A DNA stretch of 64,000 bases from NCBI GenBank assembly GCA_035041965.1, contig JAPYMA010000065.1, positions 124,001 to 188,000 of the forward strand, given 5' to 3'. Both the position numbers and the translations under genes were made by a program. The first letter of the stretch is position 1. Each line of letters starts with the position of its first letter. Below the pieces are notes generated by a model. That model was given only the letters and a program-made list of their open reading frames with translations, did not search any database and was not told where the DNA came from. This stretch comes from Anisakis pegreffii. Taxonomy: Eukaryota > Nematoda > Chromadorea > Rhabditida > Anisakidae. Shown one piece after another: positions 25,627-37,800 of this stretch.

Positions 25627-28217
25627 CCCAAAAATTGTTTCGAACTAATCCTATAAATACGCCTACGCATTAATCTTTGGTACATGACTGGCTATCTATC
25701 GTACACAAAAGTTCCTGGTTAACACGCTCTCCATTCTAGCTTCTTCTTCGGCTATTCTCGCCACTGATTGTTGCTTGCAAGAAATCTTTAGCATTGTTCA
25801 TCCACATCTTTTGTCCCGATCGTTACAAATGTCCTCAATACGTGCCTTTGTATAAATGTCCATTATCTATCTAACATAAATGTGCTACTCACTCATTTTA
25901 TCTAATACTACGTCAAACACATCTGTTAAAGCAGCACACAAGTTCGTTCATTGCCACCAGATTGTTGCGAATTTTACTGTTACAAGTCAACGATATCTTA
26001 CATTCGAGCGATGAAGTTGAAATTTCACTGCTGAATTCTGAGTTATTTGAGCATGTTCCATGAAAATATGCTTTAATGGCTCACTATGTTTCATTGAGAA
26101 AATATGCTTAATGAGTTCATTTGAACGCTTTTCGATTATCATCGATTGAAAACAACAACAACCAAACACAGGATTTACTCTTTGAGATGATGGCTATGAA
26201 CGTGCTGATGGCTGTTTGTGCTGGCTATACGAGGTATTATTGCGTACAAATTATGATTCTGTGATGTTTCTCTTCGACCATTTCTGCGAGAGAGGAATCC
26301 AATTGAACGATACGGGTGAATTGTCTATGTATGGGTCGTCTAGGTGTATATATGTTGATATTGATTTTAAGAGTTTCATTTTTGAGTGTATTACATTCGT
26401 TGTTAAATTGGTTGAGTCTTACTTTGATTTCAGTTCGTTTCCGTTTCTAACGCTTTTGTTCTGTAGTGTCTGTTGCAAAATTCGGCTATGCTTTCAGGAA
26501 GTTTTGCTGCTATTGCTTCATACTGCGACTGAGTTCAGACTTGTTCGTTGGTCTGAGATTTGAGGCGATTAGCGAGTGAAACTCTCGAGCATCTACAGAA
26601 TAATGAATTGTTGACGTGATTGTGTAAAGTTGTTCTGATCTAGGTTCGACGTTGTTTTTGTACGAACAAATAAACGAAAAAAAAAGCGAAACAAAAAACT
26701 GATTTATAATTTGACAGTTGAATTTTGATTATTATCATATTTTCACTGATTATCGTTATTCAATTTTGATCATTATTATTATTATTATTTTCCAATAAAA
26801 TTTATTGTCGCATTTTGCTTCAGCCATTCGGATTGATCCACTATTGATGCATTCCATTTGCTCGAAATTTCAGTAAAATTTAGGCGTTCGACTTCCAGAA
26901 CACTGGAATTTCCATCCAGCAGCAATAAAACGGTAGTGGCTAGGCATCTTCCACCTTGAAAAACATACGAACAAACATTTGTTATTGATAGCTGACGGTT
27001 TGAAGTCATTGTGGGCAGTGGCTACGATCCAGGAATGAAATGTCGGCATACAGCTTAAGAGGATAAGCAGTCAACCTCGGAATTCCGAAGTGATTGCAGG
27101 ATAAGCCATTGAAGAGTTGGTTGTGTCTGCTCTTCAGAAGAACTAGGCTTGAACTTGAAAAGCAGTAAATTTGGTAATTTATGATGACACTGAAGAACAA
27201 CAGCATAAAAGCGATGGACAATAATTTCAACAGTAAATCAGAGTCAGTCTTCCGAAATCACCACGGCGAGTTATTGCGAATTGTTCATGGATTTGTATTT
27301 CACCTCGTTGATCTTTGAAACAATGAATTACGTGATGAAAAGCATTAATAATGATAACGTCTTATTACAAGGGAAAGAATCGAAACATAGACGATGTGTA
27401 AAAAGAATACGAGTGAATTGGTTCACAGGAGTGACTATCAACCTCGTGTAAGCCTAGGTTTGAGTCTATTCCATGAATTTTAAGTACAGTAGAATTAGTA
27501 GAATTCGAACTTGCGACAGGTTCAAAGCTGAAGGAAAAAGTGAAGTTAAATTGAATTAGAGAAACTCACTAGGTGGATCGATCGAGATGCTGAACGACTG
27601 GCATCACGCATAAAACTGGCAGTCAACGAGTGCTGACCTGAAAGGCGCAAAAGCTAAAAATGAAACTTTTGGCTTGAATTAAAGTCATTAAAGGCAAAAG
27701 CAACGTCAGTTTGGAAATACAGTCACTGAAAACAGCAAATAAATTACTTCTCATGAAAAAACTGATCGATTCGGAACAAACAATCCAAAGGCTGTGACCA
27801 ATGAATTTATAAACGGAATGTACACCTAATATATGCTGTTTTACTAAACTAAAACGGAAAGTTGCAAGTTCGCATCACCCATTTTATAGTTAATGACTTA
27901 AGAAGTGGTCAGCTTTTTTCACAGGCCACAGACAGAAGTGTTACCCGGAAAAATTACGAGTTAATTTTGAACGAACATTCTTAAGAAGCAAATTCAGTCA
28001 TGAGTACATTTTGTTGTTGAGCCACGCAACTGAACGACCGAAGAACTCAGATGGCAGAAAGCGAAAGTGATGATTTCAGTGAGACTCTTTTAATTCGGAT
28101 TTGTTTTTGCATAGAAAATAGAACTGCTAGCAATTTTTGTAAGTTCCTTGTGCAAAAACGCATTTTATTCAACGTTTCAGTGTGACCCTGAATCAAGCAT
28201 CAAAAATCGGCATCAAC

Positions 28218-28454
28218 TAGTGATGGCATTCGAGCGAAATTTCACATCGATCAGAATCCGACCGACATGAAATTTCATAATTCTGGCATTCGGGATTCCG
28301 ACCGACTGTCAAAATTGTTCGGTCGGAATTCGGCCGAATTGACATTTTGAATTACCGCACTCGGAATTCCGACCGACCTTCCAAATTGCTCAATCGGAAT
28401 CCGACCGAAATTGTCGGGTTTTGGTGACTGGCCCTCGCTCGGATACCATTACTA
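28218..28454. mobile_element. Small hAT-like MITE with internal CCGACCGA motifs
   Basis: 237 bp running from TAGTGATGGCATTCGAGCG to CGCTCGGATACCATTACTA. The ends are imperfect inverted repeats (16 of 19). Flanks GCATCAAC and GTTTCAAC match at 6 of 8 positions, fitting a decayed hAT 8-bp duplication. Inside are several direct and inverted copies of GGAATTCCGACCGAC and its complement, which would let the strand fold. No coding capacity. Confidence 0.65.
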
Positions 28455-31400
28455 GTTTCAACAGCGACTAAATGGTTTGTGATAATCATTGGGTATTTGA
28501 TGTGAACATGTAGATGTATCTTTGCAATGAAGTGCGGGTTGATCAGATGTCGTTGACATCTTTCGAATTAGCATTTTCGACTGAGCATTGTTGTCTTCCA
28601 GCAATTTTTCTGCATGAAATCTCATTCTAAAGACGATTTCCTTTGAAAAAGCATTCATTCTCTCGTATTCTCTGTTGATTTTTATGAACAATTATCACCA
28701 AACAAACCATGACTAATCGCTTTTACCGGATGTCATTTCCCACCTCCACTCTTGTCTATTGGACTATTCGCTGGTGTTGTCATCTGACTGACTTGAATTT
28801 CTTTGAATAGAAACATTCAGAAATTTCAGCCTGAGACTGTCAAAAATGAGTGATGAGTAGTCAGTGTGGAGAAGACGAGCGACTCGCAGCTAGCAGTCAG
28901 TCATTAATTTCTTGTATTGTATGAACAATAAAAATCACCAAGACTCTTCCATTGTTTCAAATGATCAATCGCAATTTATCGATATGCATTTATTGCTGCA
29001 TATATCATATGTGCATAAGTCTGATGTCCGATCATCGTTTTTGTCTCGCTTAAAAACCGCAAAATGTTTAAGAAACATTCTAAATAATACGCATTGTGAT
29101 GGTGAGCACCAGCCACTGCTTTAATTCTTCTTCTCCTTTCATTTATCTATGTGAATAATGCGCAACAAATAATTTCTATTGTTTACACCCATGTAAAACC
29201 GATCGAATCCCGTCGAACAACCAAACGCTAAGACAACTGCTCTTTTCACCGGATGGTGGAGATGAATTCTATTTCGATTCGTATTCTATTATTCTATTAT
29301 CCTCACACAAACACAAACACAAATTCACCCGAAAAAAAAAACACAACAAAGTCAATCTCACCAACTTATCCCATCCTACTGCTTTTATTATTCATTCATT
29401 TATTCATCGAGTCAGTCGACAATTGTATTCTCTTTGCACAGTGCATACAATTTTTATTCATCTATTCATATTTATTGATGATCAATTGAATTTATCTGGC
29501 TGTCATGTTAGGCTTTCGCGATGTCTTTGCTGAAAATCGTATCTTTTGATCGTTCAAATTACACTGTCAAAAAGGGCAATTGAAAGCACAGCAGTCAGAG
29601 CGGTGCCTTGAAATGTTGTTGGTTTCTTAAGACGGTGAGTTGAGACCAGCTTAAGTGGACGATTTCCGAGTTAGATGACTCATGTGAGATGACATACTGT
29701 GTGCGAATTTGCTCTGTCAAGGATTGCAGCTTGTCGTTAGGCGCTAGTTCACTATAGCTAGTAAACCTGGTTCAATTAAAGAGACGGAGATGGTAAGGTA
29801 AGGGCAATGTGGAGAGCTGCCTGGGAAAATTGCTACTTTATTACGTTTCGATAACCGCAATTACGATTGATTTAATTTGTTATTTTGAGATTGGTGTTGT
29901 GATAAAGATGCCACTCGATTAACATTTATTCGTTTTCGATGGTACCCACTGAATTGTCTCATTCCGCGATATTAAAGGAACATTTTATTTTTTGATCAAA
30001 TTATGTTCATTTCGATTTCAACAAAATACCGAAAAATTATATCACCAATCGTGCTCACTAGAGGTCACAAAATATCTTATGATACGAAATGTGAGAAGGG
30101 GAGAAACGCGTAAATGAGATAGATTCATTAATATTCAATGAACTACAAATAGAATTAATGAGAGAAAAAGTAAAGAAGATGAGAGAATATTTATTAGCGT
30201 ATTGCTGAAATTTTATTCAGAACAATGGCTTTTCTTTGAATTTATTTTTTGATCACGTTTGTTGCACTGATTGCATTCATTGTTGGTGACGTTATCGCTT
30301 AAGCATCATCAATACATAGCAATCAATGAAATGAATAGTGAAAACTTGAGTGATGATGATCCGTTTGAAGTTCTTCAGAAACTTTTTGTTCGCATTTTGT
30401 TTAGGTTGCTGAACATTGCAAAGTGAAATCCTTTCTGTGCTTGCTGCATATTTCCGGTGCAAACATTCTTTTTGACGCAAAAGAAGTTCGCATAAAAAGT
30501 GCCACACTGAAATGATTCCATTGACTACCAGTAGCGATCAGTTTACCTCGAGAATTAAATGCTCCACTCGCTCAGTTCACTTAGCTGTTTGCTTATCGTC
30601 CCAAATGAAATATCTTCGGTTTTCAATCCGATTATCTTTGCATAATACTCAACGCAAAGTTATCGCTGTTGACAATCACCGTTGCTATTACATGCTACTA
30701 ATAAACACCGATCGCTTTCTTTATTCAATCAGCTTCATTTTCATTACACTGAACAAATAGTTCAGTTCGAAAACTTATTTTTTTCGATTCATTGATCCGA
30801 TTAATAAATCAACTCATCCGGTACTTATTATACCTCTCCACGTCATTAAACCCTTCTTCATCGTCTTTACAATACAATCATGTTTGAGCATTGTTTTCAT
30901 GCCTACCCCACCTTGGAAACTCCTCGTCGAACTAAACCGCATTTAATAACGATGACACATTTATGGCCACAAATATGATACCTCACAAGATAATACCAAA
31001 CTCATTTACTCCTCATACAGTCTCATTATCAGTGAAATGTGAACTCATAAACTCGTTAAATTTACATATCTTATAAAATTACCTCAAAACTCAGTTGTTT
31101 TTTTTCAGCTGTTTGAATTTTTGCTGCGATTGTTGCTGGAGTTGAATGATTGATGATGTTTGATATGCTGTCTTGTCATTTCGAGCAAAAAACACTGGCA
31201 GTGAATGAATGAAATATTTTCACAGAACTGGAATAAATTTCAAAAATAAGAAATGTTATTCTTGTTGTTATGCTTTTTTAACTGATGTATATTTGTGTGC
31301 GTGTGTGTTTGTGTGTGTGCAAATCGTGTGTGAATGTTAATTGCGAGAATGACTAAGATAATCGTAACACCGTACAACGTATTGTTCGCAAGGGAAATAG

Positions 31401-34270
31401 TAAGAAGGAAGTAAGGCAAAAAAAACCGGAGCAAAGCAAAAATAATCTGAAAACGACAAAAATCTCATCTCGCATAAGCCCAACAAACGAACAGCAGCAC
31501 CACCGATCCATCCATCTATCCATCTCCATCCATCTTTCTATCCACAAAACATTTTCGGATGATTCACTAAATTCCCATCGCCATTTTTTTTTTGCTGATG
31601 AGGATAGCATAACAATAAGATGAGGCTGAGAATAGAGAGCGTCTGTGGTGCTTCTGTGCTACAAACATGCTGTATACGATTCTGACTAAAGCATGTACGA
31701 TCATGATCCATCGAACATCTGAATAAGTCGTCGTCTCACACGCATTCGAAATCAGCTTAATAATAAACAAAAACATGCTGCTTTCGTTCATATACAGACA
31801 AATTCGTTCGTTTTTTTTTTGTTGCTTGCACATTCAGTTGGTGTTTTATGCAGATAAATACATGATGCTTTTGTATGTTAATCATTATTCGATGCGTTTA
31901 AAATCCATTGAAACACATCGCGTTACGATCACCTTTAAGTGCCCTTATATTGTTGACGAGATTGCCCATTTGAATTTTGATGAGTGAATTAAAGCATTCA
32001 CATGACTATATGTCTAGCTGGTAGCAATTGCGCTCATTGGCTGTTGCTGTTTAATTGAACAGCGAAACCGCGAGCGCTGCATGATCCTCAGATCACTTTA
32101 TTTGTCAGCATTGAGTCGTTTCAAAGCGATCTGATCAATTATGAACACTCTTCGTTGTTTTACGTGTGCCAGCGACCTACGATATCACTTTACGGTATTC
32201 ACGTGCTATAGCTCTGAAGTTTCCGGAGCTTTGCGCTCGGAGACGTGATCGTAATTTATCATGAAGTCGTCGAATATTTTGCTCGATTGCAGCTAAAAAG
32301 CGGCGCTATTACAATAATTGAGAAGTTGCGTTGGATGTCCAGCACATGCAAAATCAGTTGCGACAGCAAAAATTCTGTCAATTGTATCTGCAACTGTATG
32401 TGCTGGACCGAGATTCGAACTTCAATGGAAATGCGGATTCAAAAGTAACCCCTCAGATCATGAAGATCCTCCTCGCAAGAAATTTCATCTAAACTCTAAA
32501 ATTAGTGCGAATCACTTCTACACATTTTAGCAGTCTGTGACTTCACTCACAGATTAGCAATCAATCATACCAACCAGCAATGAAACGGTTCTACAACCAG
32601 AAATGCCGCTTTGCGACCTCAACTTCATCTAAGCCTAGCGATCCGAAACTGCAGCTGGTATTGGCATTGGGTCATGTATCAGTCAATTTTACCGGAATTG
32701 TGGTGCATGCATTAAGCAGCGACTAAATCTGAGTCTACTGAAGACATGATGGATTGACGCATTTTGTAGTTCTGCTTCAAGTACGACGTGGTGCTTGTCC
32801 GATGGACTTAATCACCCCTCCACGAGCACTCATTCAGCAATCGACGATTGAATCACTCGAAGTGTGCATATCGCATGAAATCATTCCATGCTGAATCGCT
32901 AGTGGCGCCGTTTTATTTTACTCAAATAATTTTGAGAGTTGAAAAAAACGTTTCCGCTATAGTGTGATTTTGTCTTTTTTAAAGTTGAATAGGACCAATT
33001 CATAGAGGGTTTGATGAGTACTGTAGTCTTTTGTGGTGTTTTCGAGGCGAACATCTGGTCGTTCCTCTGCAGATGGAATGATTTGAGTACATTCACTGAT
33101 TGCTCTTTCTCTTCATGATCGTTTCAGTTCCACTTATGGGCTCCACGCAAAAAAATAAAACCGAATAAAAAAGATTACTTCGCTAAATGAAGAATAAACG
33201 AACGTTCCACTTTCTTTGATGAAAATCAACTAATGTCTCCATCCATTTCGTACAGCTGTGCGCATGAGTAAGCTTAGTGTTAATCTTGTGTCTGCATCAA
33301 TTAATTCTGTAGCGATTGAAGTCTGTCTGCACTGATTCAAAACGGATTTAGTGTCTGAGTCATTACATTGCATTCATAAAGCATCATTCATTTTGCCCAC
33401 CAGTCAGATCAGTTAACTGCTCCTCAGTTGATCTCACAAGTTTTGCTGGTGCACTTTCCTCAACACTTTGCTGTTGAAGTTGTTAGCGGTTATTTATCCT
33501 TCCGAACTGTACGCACTACATCTTCGAAAATATCGTCTGCAAACTCGACCAATGACAAATTGAGTGATTTCACATTTCACATGAGAGCAGATCATCGGGA
33601 TTCGTTGTCGCAAAACGAATAGCCCACGCTATTCGTTTCGTCGAATAGCTCACATTAATTTGTTGTTTCACTGTGTCATTTTTCTGATTTGTCTCGCTCA
33701 AGTCATTCGCATCCGAGTAAATAAATATCGTATTCATCGACGTCGTATTGATGGTACATCTTTCAAGAAAATTTTTCCACTAAACAGATATCCTCACAGC
33801 ATCACAAACAAACAAATAAATTGTTTGTGTGTTCTTCACAAATTCTTCCAAAGTGACGTTTGTTCATTCGTTATCACATTTACAATCCACAAATACACCA
33901 ATTCTTATGGTACAAATATAAATTATCAATCAACGGCGCTCGAAAAAAAACATCGAAAAAGTGACGAACTTTACCCGATTCATAAAACCACGTCTGTGCC
34001 AACACGTTCTCGCCTATCAGCATCAGCTGCAATCGTATCAGCAATTACTACAGGTTCATTTAATCAACTTGATAAGGTGGCGCCACTTGCGATTATGACC
34101 AACAGCAAGCAACAGGGCGCTGCCCATGACTGTCAAACCAAACTGAGTCGAATGCAAATACTTTAAGAAATCATTGATCATCAATTTTTATTCCTCCTCA
34201 TGACATTACGGGAGTGGCGATGCAGTAGTGTGTTCATATTCATCTACGTGTATTTGCAATACCGTAATTG

Positions 34271-34312
34271 CCCTTCCTTCCTCCTTTCCTTTCCTCCTTC
34301 CTTCCTTCCTTT
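34271..34312. repeat. Polypyrimidine CCTT/CCTTT tract
   Basis: An uninterrupted C/T run made of CCTTCC, CCTTT and CTTCC units, about 520 bp before the signal-peptide exon of the SMOC-like gene. It is simple sequence and could be a promoter-proximal homopurine-homopyrimidine element, but nothing in the sequence proves a role. Confidence 0.6.
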
Positions 34313-34833
34313 ACCAAATATTTTTGTTGCCCGTACCAACGTACTTTACGGTTTGTTATGTTTCCCACGCTGTCATCCGTCCGAAACAGTCAGCTACCTT
34401 CAAATCGAGCTGTCCATTCGTGTCCATTTGTAATTCACATTTTTTATACATACATATATGAGGGGAGAAGAGTCAACATCCGAACAGTCCAGCTTATGGT
34501 ATTGTTTAGGAGCATAACGTGCTCTTAGTGCACATGTTTCCAGGTCGTTCGTTCCATTCCCAGGTGATTTCGCTAGATCAACTGATAAAGGACGAATCAC
34601 CTCTCGATAACTTTCCAAATCACGTCGTGAATCGCTGTCGTAAAATAATTTTCATGCATGTATAATCATGTGTTATTTGCTTTGTTCGGCCACATCGTAA
34701 ATAACCATAAAGCGTTGGTAATAATGCAATAAAATATTTTTGTTGTAGAGATTGTTGTGTGATGTCCTGATGACGATTATGGGCTTAATTATGCCCATAT
34801 AGCGATTCGTTTGTTCGTTTCAAGACGAAAGCA

Positions 34834-37800
34834 ATGTTCACTTTTTTTTGCATACTTTTTGTAACTCTCCTCACCCGGATTGCTCACGATGTAATCGGTG
34901 CTCCATTAAGTACTGTTGATCGTCTCAAAATCGATCATTCTGTAAGTGCATTTTGCTCTTTTTCATATTCTTTTTTAGCTGTTTTCAACGTCTTTTTTCA
35001 TATTTTTACTGAAATAGATTCTTTGAGAGAATCTGTTGATGATTGCCTGTGAAGAGATGAAATTGCAGTTACCTGACGCATTTATTGAGCAAGAGAATGC
35101 TAAATGTAACATGTCAAAATTGTGTACATATGAGGAGATGAACGTGGAAACGATCTGCGGCACTGATGGTCGTACTTATAACTCGATTTGTGAGATCAAA
35201 CGGGCGATTTGTCACGGGAATCCAGTCGAGAAGAAGCTCGAAGGTCCTTGTCCAGGTTGGCGCCTAATGGTTCTTATCAAGATTCTCATCGATCTCATCC
35301 ACACTTCAAATCCATTCGCTTGCGAGTATTTGGAGAATATTAAACATATGAATGATCTAGAACGGTTTCGAAAAGTATACCTGCAAAATTACCTACGGAT
35401 GTTAGCTGGCTGGCTGAAGAACTTGTTGATAACTGCAATAGTAACTTTGTTGTTTTGGTTGCTATTGTGGTTGCTTCCCAATGACTGCACATTTGAAGCT
35501 TCAACGAACTGCGTTCGCTGAGGGCAATCGTAAAATGAATGATGGATTTATGAAAATCAAGAAAAGTGCGAAATGAAAGTGGTCATTTAAATATCGTTCG
35601 TTTTGTCGGTATGCCTTCTTGAAACGCTGAATTTACTCTGTTGTCTAAATGTTGCTGAATTTCAGAGAGTTTGCGCTGCTTACTTGAGCGAAGTTTTCAA
35701 GTGAGTTTAGCAGCTGAAAATATGAACAGTAGTGAAATATTCATTCCTGAATGTAATGCAACTGATGGTTCATATGCAAATGTACAGGTATGCATTGCTA
35801 CTCGCATTCAGCACACACACACACACACACTCCCTTTATCGATGGCGATGCGTCATTTCACCTCTCTTATCTTATCATTACCGTGTCGTTTTCAACGATC
35901 ATTAGCACTAACCATTCGACATCTTTATTGCCGAAAATAAACCATTTTTATTAGGTTATAAAATTTATTGAAACACTTCCGAACATCACCGCTTTACAGC
36001 TGTTGTAAAAAGTTCACCGCAAATAGACAGTTTGTTCTTTTTTTGATTTTGCTTGATTCAATTAAATGAAATGATGCTGCAATGACGTGTGATTTTTGTC
36101 CCTGATGATTTTTTATCGAAAACTTGCAATTTCGGTGAATTTCGTTGTTCGAATGATGAAAAAAAACTGATTTCAGTGCCACAAAAGTACGGGTTATTGT
36201 TGGTGCGTTACACGCTCGGGACGACCGCTGCCATCCACTTCAGTGCGACATACACGACCCAACTGCCTTCTTGTTCATAGTAAAATTAATTTGTGTCAGT
36301 CTCGAGCAAATTTTTAAGCGCTTTCCTCTGTCTTGTTGTATCGAACGATCAATCAACAACAAATCATGATGTTCATTTCTCTGAGCCATCTTCTTTGTGC
36401 GCAGCAAAATTGGCTCTCGTAAGCGCTTGAAATGTCATCCAGATTCCGGCGGAAAATTGAAAAAAATTTGAACACATCATTTTGACGAAGAAACGTCAAT
36501 GGAATGCTTTTATAGTATCACTGATGCGCTTAGTTTACCTGATACTTATTGCTTTATTTTATTATTCCTGTTATTGTTAGTGAGCATGATTATTCTTAAA
36601 ATTGACACAACGCTTCATTAAATCAACCATTTCTTCAAAGGGGTTTGCTTCGAAGATCGCCTGCCATTATTAATGGTCGTCGAGCACTTCAATTACAATT
36701 TACTGTCCATCCGCAGAATTTCTCATATGTCATTGATATTATCACTTGAATATTGCTATCGAAACAAATGCTTCTTAGATGCATAATAAGTATGGTTAAT
36801 TGATGGGAATCCATCGTTTTGGTTGGTCCCAAGCGAAAATTGAACAGTAGAAAGGAGGGGTGTGTGCCAATTTAAAAAATAACGCGTGAGTGCAAATGTG
36901 TTGCGTTCAAAGGGAATATAATGTTGAGCGAACGATAACGATCTGATGGAGTGTTGATTTTATCAGTGCTTGTTTCCATTTGATTGTGCTATTGTGCTTG
37001 TCGTTTGTTACCTATGGCTGCTGCTGCTGCTGTATACGTTTCGTTGCTTTTTTTAGCATCGAAGGTCGAACGGCGCTCCCATCACAAAAACACTCAACGA
37101 CAGTCAGCAGCAAGCGACGGTAGCAGTATTAATCGCTTTTTGCTCCCTAATGACATGAGTGATCTTCGAAAGTTTGAATTGTTGATAAATTGATAAATTT
37201 CAACTCGTCTACTGAGGCGACGACGAAGAAAAGATTTGCGTGTTAGGTGCATTAAGGGCACGTGATTTTGACAGAACGATGAGTACGGGTACGGGTACGG
37301 TTAACTGAAATGATGAGCATAGTGGGAAATAAAAGTTTGAGAATGAGCATTCATCGAAGAAAATCACCAGTGCAATCAAGCAGATGAATAAAACACGAAA
37401 TTCAACTTCATTATACATACATATGATAGTTTATCCGTTTACTTTGCCTTAATTTCATGAAGAAGTTGCAGTTTGTACTACACTCGACCGATCAGCGTTC
37501 AATATGAATCTTTTTCGGTTATTCAAAAATGAATACGAACGAACCAATGATCCACAAGGTAATTAATGATTGCACTGAACTTATTTCAAATGTGTTGACA
37601 ATTGGATTAGAGCAGTGAGCGATTTTGCTGAACCAAGTTTCAGCATAAATATAAACCTGAGGCTGAGGTCAAGCTTAAGCGCAGTCGAAATGTAGGCCTA
37701 TGATCAAGGTAAACCCAAGTCAAAACGTCTCATGATCAGGTTGAAACTGAGCCTGGTCATAAGCCAGCTTAAACCTCTGAGTTTTCAGCTGCAGCATACT

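Larger units (their letters stand above)
25627..34833. other. Long intergenic region; no convincing gene
   Basis: About 9.2 kb. A TAA-ended gene closes at 25626, and AATAAACG followed by A-rich sequence near 26668-26690 could be its polyadenylation region. A weak minus-strand secreted-protein candidate at 26785-27230 is listed only as a finding. The region holds (ATT)n at about 26772-26789, a small hAT-like element at 28218-28454, GT-rich sequence at about 31292-31320 and a pyrimidine CCTT tract at 34271-34312. Other open frames lack motifs and splice support. Confidence 0.5.

Noticed and set aside
32245..32530. Cys-rich plus-strand frames (CVGCPAHAKS and neighbours)
   Set aside because: Two overlapping short frames without a conserved cysteine spacing or splice context; likely chance.
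33660..34166. 168-codon plus-strand open frame with a hydrophobic start
   Set aside because: It opens at a TTG, has no family motif, composition resembles the surrounding noncoding DNA, and no splice partner was found.
35036..35521. Kazal frame extended past 35255 to a hydrophobic C-terminus
   Set aside because: The frame beyond PCP is intronic: splicing at 35255 joins in phase to the thyroglobulin-1 exon at 35666.
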